This document shows, one piece after another, positions 23,119-30,567 of a DNA stretch of 64,000 nucleotides. The notes beneath the pieces were generated by a model. The model worked only from the letters and a program-made list of their open reading frames with translations, was not told the origin of the DNA and did no database searches. The stretch is from positions 1 through 64,000 of the forward strand of contig CAWBNB010000042.1 of NCBI GenBank assembly GCA_963789885.1. The letters run 5' to 3'. The stretch's first letter is position 1; each line of letters begins with the position of its first letter. Both the position numbers and the translations under genes were made by a program. The stretch is from DATEDA01 sp963789885 (GTDB lineage Bacteria; Pseudomonadota; Gammaproteobacteria; Burkholderiales; SG8-39).

Positions 23119-24393
23119 CTAACTCTGGTCGGCCAATCTGATCCCCATGAACTGCCAGCGGTCTGGTCCGTAGAAGAAGTTGCGGTAGGTCCGGCGCATG
23201 TGCGACGCCGGCGTCGCGCACGAGCCGCCGCGCAGCACGTACTGGTTCACCATGAACTTGCCGTTGTACTCGCCGAGCGAGCCTTCGAGCGGGCGGTACC
23301 CGGGGTACGGCGAGTAGCCGCTCGAGGTCCACTGCCAGACGTCGCCGAAGAACTGCGGCGCGTCCAGAGCCGGAGCCGGGTGGAGGTGTCCGGATTCGCG
23401 GAAGTTGCCCGCGATCGGCGCGCCCGCAGCGGCCGTTTCCCACTCCGTCTCGGTCGGCAGGCGTTTCCCCGCCCAGCGTGCATAGGCGTCGGCTTCGTAG
23501 TAGCTCACGTGGCAAACCGGCTCGGCGGGGTCGACGCGCCGCATGCCGGCGAGCGTCATCTGCCACCACTCGCCATCGATCCGCTCCCAGTAGAGCGGCG
23601 CGGTCCAGCCGCGCTCCTTGACCGTTTTCCAGCCTTCCGACAGCCACAGGTCGGGCCGCGAGTAACCCTGGTCGTCCATGAACGCGAGGTACTCGCCGCT
23701 CGTCACCAGGCGGTCGGCGAGCCGGAACGGCTCGAGAAAGACGCGGTGGCGCGGGCGTTCGTTGTCGAATGCGAACTCGCGTCCGTCGTAGCCGATCAGC
23801 CGGATCCCGGCGTCGAAACCGATCCAGCCGAACGGGCGCGCCGTCGCCGGCGATCGTTCGGGTCGCGGCCGGTACGCGGGCTTCAGCGGGTTGAACGCGA
23901 AATTGAACTTGAGGTCGGTTAGGAGCAGCTCCTGGTGCTGCTGCTCGTGGTGCAGCCCGAGCTCGATTCGGCGCGCGACCTCGCCCCAGCTTTGCTCACC
24001 GACGGTGTCGATCACGTCGCCGATCACGCGGTCGACGTGCGCGCGGTAACGGTAGACCTCCTCGACCGTCGGCCGCGACAGCAGGCCGCGCGCGAGGCGC
24101 GAGAAGAACGGCCCGATCGTTTCGTAGTACGAGTTGAAGAGATACCCGTACTGCGGGTGGAAGGGCACGAATCCGCGCGCATAGGGCGCAGCGATGAAGT
24201 GCTCGAAAAACCAGGTGATGTGCGCAAGATGCCACTTGGGCGGACTGACGTCGGCCATCGCCTGCACGACGTAGTCTTCGGTGGCGAGCGGCGCGGCGAG
24301 CCGCTCGCTCTCGGCCCGCACCTCGCGGTAGCGCTGCCAGACGGCTTCGCGGTCCGGAACGGCAGAGGACTTCGGCTGTGCAACTGGGAGCAT
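23119..24393 (-). CDS. egtB: EgtB-type sulfoxide synthase (DinB-FGE fusion)
   Basis: A 424-residue two-domain protein. The N-terminal DinB-like four-helix domain supplies iron ligands (WHLAHITWFFEHF and LGLHHEQQHQELL), and the C-terminal FGE-sulfatase-type domain contains VCHVSYYEADAYARWAG, RLPTETEWE and YVLRGGSCATP. This is the architecture of EgtB, which joins cysteine or gamma-glutamylcysteine to hercynine in ergothioneine synthesis; related enzymes act in ovothiol or other thiol-histidine pathways. No egtD is nearby. The last codons are supplied by the integrated element, which restores QFMGIRLA with different codons. AGGAAGG precedes ATG 24393. Confidence 0.85.
   Translation of the reverse strand: MLPVAQPKSSAVPDREAVWQRYREVRAESERLAAPLATEDYVVQAMADVSPPKWHLAHITWFFEHFIAAPYARGFVPFHPQYGYLFNSYYETIGPFFSRLARGLLSRPTVEEVYRYRAHVDRVIGDVIDTVGEQSWGEVARRIELGLHHEQQHQELLLTDLKFNFAFNPLKPAYRPRPERSPATARPFGWIGFDAGIRLIGYDGREFAFDNERPRHRVFLEPFRLADRLVTSGEYLAFMDDQGYSRPDLWLSEGWKTVKERGWTAPLYWERIDGEWWQMTLAGMRRVDPAEPVCHVSYYEADAYARWAGKRLPTETEWETAAAGAPIAGNFRESGHLHPAPALDAPQFFGDVWQWTSSGYSPYPGYRPLEGSLGEYNGKFMVNQYVLRGGSCATPASHMRRTYRNFFYGPDRWQFMGIRLADQS
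23140..23155 (+). repeat. attR core, 16-bp direct repeat inside egtB
   Basis: GATCCCCATGAACTGC, identical to 6139-6154. Read on the minus strand it encodes the QFMGI segment of EgtB. Bases left of it (to the integrase stop) belong to the element and include the A/T-rich ATTAATATTA; bases right of it are the chromosomal egtB body. Confidence 0.82.
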
Positions 24394-24472
24394 CACCGAT
24401 CCTTCCTGTGAGTTCGCGCGCCGGGACACCGAGGCGCGCGCGAAGGGGTTCGTCGTGGGGGAAGGCTAAAGC

Positions 24473-26788
24473 TTACATGAGGCTCTCGCCGCCGGCCATC
24501 TCGGGGCGCGCGTGGTGCATGGGTGCGGGCGTTGCGCCCCGGTATGGCTCGACTTCCACGAGCACCGACAGCGCGCTCGGACCCTGGGTTAATCGCGACG
24601 TACCCACATCGCGTGAAAGAACATTCGGGTTGCCAGCAATTTCGAGGCCCGAGTCGTCCGGCGCGTACCACGCGCCGGTGGCGATGACGACCACGCCCTC
24701 GCGCACGCGCCCGTCGAGGGCCGCGCCTGCGAGGCATGCGCCGCGGTCGTTGAACAGCCGCACGACGTCGCCGGGCGCGATGCCGCGCGCCGCCGCGTCG
24801 CGCGGATGGATCGCGAGCCGCTCGCGCCCGGCAATTTTTGCCGCCTGGGCGACCGGCCCGGGATCCATCTGGCTGTGCAGTCGGTCCGGCGGCTGGATGG
24901 TCACGAGGTGAAGCGGGTAACGCGCGGCCGCGGGCGCGCCGAGCCACTCCGCGGGCGGCAGCCACGCGGGGTGCCCCGGGCAGTCGTCATATCCGAACGA
25001 CGCGATCCGCTCCGAATAGAGCTCGATTTTCCCCGACGGCGTTTTCAGCGGATTGGCCTCCGGGTCGCCGCGGAACGACTCGAACAGGATGAACGGCCGC
25101 TCGGGCGGAGGCACCTCGAAGTGGCCCCGCTCCCAGAACTCGTTGAACCCGGGCGTTTCGATCCCGCGCGCGCTCGCCGCTTCGCGGACGCCGTCCCAGA
25201 TCCAACGCAGCCACTGCATCTCGCTCCGGCCCTCGGCGAACGCGTCCTCGCGGCCGAGGCGCGCGCCGAGCTCGCGGAAGATGTCGAAGTCGTTGCGGCT
25301 CGCGGCGACCGGGGCGATCGCCTGGTGCATCGCGAACACGAACCGGTCGCGGGACGAGCCGCCGACGTCGTTCCGCTCCAGCGTCGTGGTCGCCGGCAGC
25401 ACGATGTCGGCATGTCTTGCTGTCGCCGTCCACCAGCTCTCGTGGACGATCACGGTCTCCGGTTTCTCCCACGCCTTGCGCAACCGGTTCAGGTCCTGGT
25501 GGTGATGGAACGGATTTCCGCCCGCCCAGTACACGAGCCGCACATCCGGGTAGTAATCCGTCCGCCCGTTGAACTCGAACGGCTGGCGCGGCGCGAGCAG
25601 CATGTCGGCGATGCGTGCCACGGGGATCGCGCGCGCGGCCGGGTTGACCTTCATCGGCAGCTCGGGCGCGGGGAGGTCGATCCGCGGCGCGCCGACGCCG
25701 TTGATCGAGCCGTGCCCGAACGCGAAGCCGCCGCCCGGGAGCCCGATCTGGCCGAGCATCGCCGCGAGCGCGATCGCCATCCAGTACGGCTGCTCGCCGC
25801 GATGCGCGCGCTGCAGCGACCACGAGAGGGTGATCAGCGACCGCGTTCCGGCAAGCCGCCGCGCGAGCGCGCGGATTCGCCCGGCGGGGATCTCGCAGAT
25901 CGCCGCGGCCCACTCGGCGCTCTTCGGCGCGCCGTCCGCCGCACCGAGCACGTAGTCGCGCAACCTCTCGAAGCCGACGCAGTAGCGCGCGAGAAACGCC
26001 TCGTCGTGCAGACCCTCGTCGAGCAGCGTGTGGGCGAGTCCGAGCATGAGCGCGGTGTCGGTATTCGGCCGGACCGGCCACCACTCGGCGCCGAGGAAGT
26101 CGGGCGCGTCCGCGCGCGTCGGGCTCGCCACGACGAACTCGATGCCCGCGCTTCGCGCCGCGCGCAACCACTTCTCCATCGAGTGCTCGCCCGTGCCGCC
26201 CGCGCTGATCTGCCCGTTCTTGAGCGCGAGCCCGCCGAACGCGACGACGAGCTGCGTGTTCGCAACGACGCTCGCCCAGTCGGTGACGCGGCCCGCGACC
26301 GGCTCGTGGGTGCCGATGACGTGCGGCAGCAGGAACTGCGCTGCGCCCCAGCTGTAGTTGCCGACCTGGTCGACGCAGCCGCCGCAGGCGAAGAGGAAGC
26401 GGCGGACGAGCGTTCGCGCGTGGTGCAGCCGGCCGGCGGAGGCCCAGCCGTACGAACCGCCGAAGATCCCGCCCGCGCCGTGCTCGTGCCGCACGCGCGC
26501 GAGCTCTTCCGCGACCAGGCGGAGAGCGGTGTCCCAGCCGATTTCGACGAACGCTTCGCGCCCGCGCAGCGCGCGGTCGCTGCGATCGCGGTCGCGCAGC
26601 CAGCTGGCGCGGACCGCCGGGCGCGCGACGCGAAGGTCCGAATGGACCATCGCCGGAATTGCCGCGAGCATCGGCGACGGCGCGGGATCGCGGGCGAACG
26701 GCTCGCACCGCACGACGCGGCCGTCTTCGACCACGGCGGTGAACGCGCCCCAGTGGGAGAGGGACGGGTAGCGGCCGATCGGCGTCAC
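24473..26788 (-). CDS. Molybdopterin S/N-oxide reductase (BisC/TorA-like)
   Basis: A 771-residue molybdopterin oxidoreductase of the DMSO/biotin-sulfoxide reductase type. It lacks the N-terminal Fe4S4 cysteine motif, and the molybdenum ligand is the serine of GGSYGWASAGRLHHA. Cofactor-binding segments such as LITLSWSLQRAHRG, YWAGGNPFHHHQDLN and the C-terminal IHPRDAAARGI domain are present. No twin-arginine signal is seen, so it is probably cytoplasmic, as BisC is. The GTG start overlaps the regulator stop as GTGA. The presence of EgtB next to it suggests sulfoxide chemistry, which is inference. Confidence 0.82.
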   Translation of the reverse strand: MTPIGRYPSLSHWGAFTAVVEDGRVVRCEPFARDPAPSPMLAAIPAMVHSDLRVARPAVRASWLRDRDRSDRALRGREAFVEIGWDTALRLVAEELARVRHEHGAGGIFGGSYGWASAGRLHHARTLVRRFLFACGGCVDQVGNYSWGAAQFLLPHVIGTHEPVAGRVTDWASVVANTQLVVAFGGLALKNGQISAGGTGEHSMEKWLRAARSAGIEFVVASPTRADAPDFLGAEWWPVRPNTDTALMLGLAHTLLDEGLHDEAFLARYCVGFERLRDYVLGAADGAPKSAEWAAAICEIPAGRIRALARRLAGTRSLITLSWSLQRAHRGEQPYWMAIALAAMLGQIGLPGGGFAFGHGSINGVGAPRIDLPAPELPMKVNPAARAIPVARIADMLLAPRQPFEFNGRTDYYPDVRLVYWAGGNPFHHHQDLNRLRKAWEKPETVIVHESWWTATARHADIVLPATTTLERNDVGGSSRDRFVFAMHQAIAPVAASRNDFDIFRELGARLGREDAFAEGRSEMQWLRWIWDGVREAASARGIETPGFNEFWERGHFEVPPPERPFILFESFRGDPEANPLKTPSGKIELYSERIASFGYDDCPGHPAWLPPAEWLGAPAAARYPLHLVTIQPPDRLHSQMDPGPVAQAAKIAGRERLAIHPRDAAARGIAPGDVVRLFNDRGACLAGAALDGRVREGVVVIATGAWYAPDDSGLEIAGNPNVLSRDVGTSRLTQGPSALSVLVEVEPYRGATPAPMHHARPEMAGGESLM

Positions 26789-27564
26789 GGCCCGCCCTTT
26801 CGCGGTCGTGCCGGTGCGTCGAGCGCCACCGCATCGAGCCCCGGCCCGGTGAAGATGCGCTTGCGCACGTTCGCGATGTGCCGGCGCATCGCGGCGCGCG
26901 CGCGGTCCGGGTCGCCGTCGCGGATCGCTTCGAACACGGCGCGATGCTCCGCGGCGACCGAGCGTGTGCGCCCGACCGGCCGGCGCCAGTAGAGGCTGCG
27001 CGACAGGCTGATGCTGAACAGCACCTGATTTCGCACCGAGGCCATCGTCTCGACGAAGAAGGCGTTCCGGCTCGCCTCGGCGACCGCCATGTGGAAGGCG
27101 AAGTCGTTGTCGTCACCGGTGCCGCCGCCGGCAACCTCGTGGTCGAACGCGCGCAGCGCGGCGCGGATCCGGGCGACCGCCGCGGCGTCGCGGTCGCGGG
27201 CGGCGAGATACGCCGCCTCCGATTCGATGACGATCCGGAAGTCGTACCAGCGCGCGAGGTCGTCGATGCTGCCGAGCGGCGCGAACCGGATCTCGGGCGC
27301 GGACACCCGACGCCGGACGTAGCTGCCCGAGCCCTGGCGCGACTCGATCACGCCGCTCGCCCGCAGCCGTGCGAGCGCCTCCCGCACCACCGGGCGCGAC
27401 GCCCGGAACCGGTCGGAGAGCGCGGCCTCCGTCGGCAGCTTAGAGCCGTGCGGGAGTACGCCCGACACGATCAGCTGGGAGATCTCCGCGTACAGGCGGT
27501 CGCTGAGCGGGCGGCGCTCGCGGACATCGCCGTGCGGTTTCGGATCGCGCGAGGTGGACGCCAC
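26785..27564 (-). CDS. GntR/FadR-family regulator with FCD domain
   Basis: About 259 residues. The winged HTH lies near residues 20-85 (LSDRLYAEISQLIVSGVLPH, TEAALSDRFRASRPVVREAL, IESRQGSGSYV). It is followed by an FCD ligand-binding domain containing the acidic and His metal/ligand residues typical of the subfamily (FHMAVAEASRN, EHRAVFEAIRDGD). The start is taken as GTG 27564; the ORF is open further upstream but the extra residues are low-complexity. It is coupled to the reductase gene by GTGA and probably binds the two TNGTNNNACNA-type sites near 28.3 kb. Confidence 0.82.
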   Translation of the reverse strand: MASTSRDPKPHGDVRERRPLSDRLYAEISQLIVSGVLPHGSKLPTEAALSDRFRASRPVVREALARLRASGVIESRQGSGSYVRRRVSAPEIRFAPLGSIDDLARWYDFRIVIESEAAYLAARDRDAAAVARIRAALRAFDHEVAGGGTGDDNDFAFHMAVAEASRNAFFVETMASVRNQVLFSISLSRSLYWRRPVGRTRSVAAEHRAVFEAIRDGDPDRARAAMRRHIANVRKRIFTGPGLDAVALDAPARPRKGGP

Positions 27565-27696
27565 GTCGGGGCTCGGGTGGTCGGCAATGTGTGACGCGGG
27601 GCGCGGGCCGCGTACAGCCCGCGTGCCGCGGGCACGCGCGGCGAGAGTACCTGCGTGCCTCCGGCCGCGCAACGCGGAGGAGGCGGTGGCCACGTG

Positions 27697-28218
27697 CTAG
27701 CGGACGAGGCGATCGACCGGAATGATCTCGCCGTGCTCGTCGAGCGCGACGCCGTGCTCGCGCGCCTCGTCGAGCACCTTCTTCGCCCAGGCCACCTTGC
27801 CCGAATCGCGTCCGCCGAGGACGGTCAGCAGCAGTCCCTCGACGCTGCCGATGTTGGCATAGTGCCGGTGCACACCCGGGGGAATCGAGATCACGTCATA
27901 GGGCTCGAGCTCGACCGCGGAATCGCCGGCCTCGCCCCAGGTGATCCGCCAGCGGCTGGTGAGGGGGATGAACACCTCGACCGTCTTGTGGTCGTGGGAC
28001 GAGTTGCCGTTGCCCGGCGGCACGCGCGTATAGGAGAGCGTGAACTCCGCGTCGGCCTCGATCGCCGGCCGCACCGCGTCGGTCTCGACCACGCCGGCGC
28101 CGATCACCTGTGCCTGCTGCCGGTCGCGCCCCGGCAGGTACGCGTCGAGGAACGCGTTCGGCGCGAACGCGAGGTCGCGGAAGCGGGCGATCCGCCGCCG
28201 CATATCGTTCGGCTCCAT
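27697..28218 (-). CDS. Cupin A (paralogue set of three)
   Basis: A 173-residue cupin. Metal-binding motif 1 is SSHDHKTVEVFIPLTSRW and motif 2 is PYDVISIPPGVHRHYANIG. The N-terminal RRRIARFRDLAFAPNAFLDA aligns with two other cupins encoded at 28489 and 29963. ATG 28218 with AAGGGGG is chosen because the upstream 18 codons have no ribosome site and are not shared by the paralogues. The gene reads away from the operator region and leads into the GntR-BisC-EgtB set. Substrate unknown. Confidence 0.75.
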   Translation of the reverse strand: MEPNDMRRRIARFRDLAFAPNAFLDAYLPGRDRQQAQVIGAGVVETDAVRPAIEADAEFTLSYTRVPPGNGNSSHDHKTVEVFIPLTSRWRITWGEAGDSAVELEPYDVISIPPGVHRHYANIGSVEGLLLTVLGGRDSGKVAWAKKVLDEAREHGVALDEHGEIIPVDRLVR

Positions 28219-28289
28219 CAGTGGTTGCCCCCTTGGCTTCGTGCTTTTCCAGTGCAGGCTGGCGCGGTGCATGGTAGGCAGCCGGAAAG

Positions 28290-28340
28290 TTGTCTGTCAA
28301 ATTGCGCGTAGGCCGGAGAGACAGGCAACTTGTTTGACAA
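28290..28340. promoter_or_regulatory. Pair of GntR/FCD operators
   Basis: TTGTCTGTCAA (28290-28300) and TTGTTTGACAA (28330-28340) lie 40 bp apart between the divergent cupin genes. The second is a perfect TTGT-N3-ACAA palindrome and matches TNGTNNNACNA, the consensus of FadR/FCD-type operators; the first differs from it at two positions. A GntR/FCD gene lies in the locus, so autoregulation and control of both operons is likely. Confidence 0.6.
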
Positions 28341-28362
28341 CTTTGCGGGGCTTTGCTACATA
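28334..28362 (+). promoter_or_regulatory. Sigma-70 promoter of the cupin-PhyH-ABC operon
   Basis: TTGACA (28334-28339), a 17-bp spacer and TACATA (28357-28362). The -35 hexamer overlaps the second operator, so regulator binding should exclude RNA polymerase: a repressor design. Confidence 0.6.
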
Positions 28363-28392
28363 TCGCGACGCTACCCAAGGAGGAACCCGGCG

Positions 28393-28479
28393 ATGCAGCG
28401 CTCGTCGATCGCGCGCCCGTGCGCGCGCCGGCGGCGCGGTCCGCCGCTCTGCATGTCCGGCACGCTCATCGAACGCTGA
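28393..28479 (+). CDS. Possible 28-codon leader ORF
   Basis: A strong AAGGAGG site precedes ATG 28393. The frame is Arg-rich (MQRSSIARPCARRRRGPPLC...) and ends 9 bases before the cupin B start. It is either a leader peptide affecting translation of cupin B or a chance frame behind a strong purine tract. No stem pair typical of attenuation was identified. Confidence 0.3.
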   Translation: MQRSSIARPCARRRRGPPLCMSGTLIER

Positions 28480-28488
28480 GAGGGGCAT

Positions 28489-29037
28489 ATGGCCAACGTC
28501 GCACCGGTGACCGACCTCGATGTGTCGGTTGAGGAGATGAGCCGGCACGTCGCGCGGTTCAAGGAGCAGAAGAGCACCGCCAAGGCCTTCATCGACACGC
28601 GCATCCCGGGACACGAGCGCGATATCTTCAGCATCATCGGCACCGCGGTCCTCGAGGACCCGGACGTGCGCCCGGCGATCCCGGCGCAGGACTTCCATCT
28701 GGCGATCGTGCGCTGCGAGCCCGGCAAGGGCGCGGCGCTCCACTCCCATCTCACGCAGGAAGTGTTCATGCCGCTCACCGGCAAGTGGGCGGTGATCTGG
28801 GGTCCCAAGGGCGAGCATGAGCTCGTCCTCGAACCCTACGACGTGATCTCGCTGCCGATACACGTGATGCGCGGCTTCCGGAACGTCGGCAGCGAGACCG
28901 GGCTGCTCCTCGCGCTCGTCGGCGGCCACGATCCCGGCAAGGTAGGCTGGCCCGAGGAAATGAAGCGCATGGCGCGCGCCGCAGGCCTCGAGCTCACCGA
29001 GGACGGCAACTTCCGCGAGCTGGTCGCAAGCCGCTAG
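28489..29037 (+). CDS. Cupin B (paralogue set of three)
   Basis: A 182-residue cupin with motif 1 LHSHLTQEVFMPLTGKW and motif 2 PYDVISLPIHVMRGFRNVG. The N-terminal MSRHVARFKEQKSTAKAFID aligns with cupins A and C. It is the first structural gene of the plus-strand operon and follows the operator-covered promoter. A mononuclear metal site with two His and a Glu is expected. The shared architecture suggests the three cupins form a hetero-oligomer or act on successive intermediates. That is inference. Confidence 0.75.
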   Translation: MANVAPVTDLDVSVEEMSRHVARFKEQKSTAKAFIDTRIPGHERDIFSIIGTAVLEDPDVRPAIPAQDFHLAIVRCEPGKGAALHSHLTQEVFMPLTGKWAVIWGPKGEHELVLEPYDVISLPIHVMRGFRNVGSETGLLLALVGGHDPGKVGWPEEMKRMARAAGLELTEDGNFRELVASR

Positions 29038-29081
29038 CGCGGCGTCGGGCACCTTCCGCCGTCCATCAGGGACCGCAAGGC

Positions 29082-29912
29082 ATGGAAACGCTCGCGTCAC
29101 CGGCGCGCACCGCCCGTCTCACCGCGGCCGAGGCCGACGCTTATCGACGCGACGGCCAGGTGACACCCGCCTGGCGGCTGCCGCGCCCGCTGCTCGAGCG
29201 CATGCGCGGTTCGCTCGAGCGATTGGTTGCCGCGCGGCCCGAGGTCCGGCCGGACTTCATCGCGCTGCCGCATGTTCCCTGGGACGGCCCCGGCGGCCGG
29301 GAGATCGCGCGCGAGTTCTTCACGTACGCCACCGAGCCGGCGTTCCTCGACATCGTGGAACCGCTGATCGGCCCGGACATCATCCTGTGGGCCTCGACGG
29401 TCTTCTGCAAGCCGCCGGTCGAGGGCCTGGAGGTGCCTTGGCACCAGGACGGGCAGTATTGGCCGATCCGGCCGCGCGCGACGGTGACGATGTGGATCGC
29501 GCTCGACGACGCGACGGTCGAAAACGGCTGCATGCGCGTGATCCCGGGCAGCCATCGGGTTGGGGATTTCGGCCACGAGGTGAGCGACCGCGAGGACCTG
29601 GTGCTGAACAACGTGCTGAACGATCCGCGGCTCGATCTCTCCACCGCCCGCGACGTCGTGCTCGAGGCGGGGCAGTTCTCGCTGCACGACATCGAGATCG
29701 TGCACGGGTCGCAGCCGAACCGGTCGCAGAAGCGCCGCGCCGGCTTCGCGATCCGCTACATGCCGTCGACTTCGCATTACGATCGCACCCTCACCATGGG
29801 TGGCGGCTCGAATACCGCCCCGGTCGAGTTCCCGCGCCGGCCGATCTGGCTCGCGCGCGGCGTCGACCGCTGCGGCAAGAACGACTTCGTGATCGGACAC
29901 ACCCACTGGTAG
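29082..29912 (+). CDS. PhyH-family Fe(II)/2-oxoglutarate dioxygenase
   Basis: A 276-residue phytanoyl-CoA dioxygenase-like protein. The facial triad is His-x-Asp in VPWHQDGQYW and the distal His in EIVHGSQPNRS. The 2-oxoglutarate-binding arginine lies about ten residues later (KRRAGFAIRYM). The MWIALDD and CMRVIPGSH segments are conserved. Such enzymes hydroxylate small molecules, including quaternary-ammonium and phosphonate compounds. It lies between cupins B and C, so it probably oxidises the transported substrate. Confidence 0.82.
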   Translation: METLASPARTARLTAAEADAYRRDGQVTPAWRLPRPLLERMRGSLERLVAARPEVRPDFIALPHVPWDGPGGREIAREFFTYATEPAFLDIVEPLIGPDIILWASTVFCKPPVEGLEVPWHQDGQYWPIRPRATVTMWIALDDATVENGCMRVIPGSHRVGDFGHEVSDREDLVLNNVLNDPRLDLSTARDVVLEAGQFSLHDIEIVHGSQPNRSQKRRAGFAIRYMPSTSHYDRTLTMGGGSNTAPVEFPRRPIWLARGVDRCGKNDFVIGHTHW

Positions 29913-29962
29913 CGCGGGCGGCCCGGAGACCGGTGCTCGCGCACCGCAACAAGGAGGATGCA

Positions 29963-30496
29963 ATGGCAACGACCCCGACCGTCCAGGAAATGCTCAAGCG
30001 CACGGCGCGCTTCAAGGAGCTGAAGCCCCACAAGGCCGCTTTTCTCGATCACGTCTACGCGAAGAACGTGCGCGACATCTTCAACATCATCGGCCGCGGC
30101 GTGTCCGAGGACCTCGGCGGCCCGCAGCCCGAGATCACCGCCGTCGACGGGTTCAACGTCCAGATGGCAGGCTGCAAGCCGGGACACGGCAACGGCCTTC
30201 ACGCCCACGTCACCGTCGAGACCTTCCTCGCCCTCTCGAGCCGCTGGGCGGTGCGCTGGGGGGACCGCGCGGAGAACGAGATCATCCTCGACCAGTTCGA
30301 CCTCATCTCGGTACCGCCGGGCGTCATGCGCTGCTTCGAGAACATCGGCAAGGAGTACGGCTACCTGATGGCGATCCTCGGCGGCACCGATCCGGGGCGC
30401 CTCACCTGGCATCCGCAGCTCCTGCGCGACGCCAAGGAGAACGGCTGGGAGCTCGATGCGAAGGGCGACATCGTGAAAGAGGGGCGGACGGTCTAA
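29963..30496 (+). CDS. Cupin C (paralogue set of three)
   Basis: A 177-residue cupin with motif 1 LHAHVTVETFLALSSRWAV and motif 2 QFDLISVPPGVMRCFENIG. The N-terminal LKRTARFKELKPHKAAFLDH aligns with cupins A and B. AAGGAGG precedes the ATG at 29963. It is followed by a GC-rich hairpin and the ABC transporter genes. Substrate unknown. Confidence 0.75.
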   Translation: MATTPTVQEMLKRTARFKELKPHKAAFLDHVYAKNVRDIFNIIGRGVSEDLGGPQPEITAVDGFNVQMAGCKPGHGNGLHAHVTVETFLALSSRWAVRWGDRAENEIILDQFDLISVPPGVMRCFENIGKEYGYLMAILGGTDPGRLTWHPQLLRDAKENGWELDAKGDIVKEGRTV

Positions 30497-30512
30497 GGCC
30501 GTCGCCAAAGCC

Positions 30513-30539
30513 GGCGGCGCCGACAAAGCCGGCGCCGCC
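30513..30539 (+). terminator. Intercistronic hairpin before the binding-protein gene
   Basis: GGCGGCGCCG-ACAAAGC-CGGCGCCGCC is a perfect 10-bp stem with a 7-base loop. It is followed not by a U-tract but by AAAAAAGGAGG, the ribosome site of the next gene. It is more likely an mRNA-stabilising or partial read-through structure that separates enzyme and transporter expression levels than a full terminator. Confidence 0.5.
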
Positions 30540-30567
30540 AGGCGGCTCACAAAAAAGGAGGAAGGAC

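Larger units (their letters stand above)
6139..23155. mobile_element. 17.0 kb integrative element inserted in the egtB 3' end
   Basis: The element is bounded by a 16-bp direct repeat. It carries a tyrosine recombinase whose gene stops 34 bp from the right repeat and points towards it. The right half holds a replication/regulation core (integrase, sigma-like protein, HTH, primase-helicase, iterons). The left half holds remnants of defence genes and a dehydrogenase module. No conjugation, capsid or terminase gene is visible, so it would need a helper phage or plasmid to move. The element supplies replacement codons that keep the EgtB C-terminus intact. Composition is more mixed, with more A/T-rich codons, than in the flanks. 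Confidence 0.82.

Noticed and set aside
24806..26992. Long plus-strand ORF opposite the molybdopterin reductase
   Set aside because: Shadow of a recognised 771-residue enzyme on the other strand.
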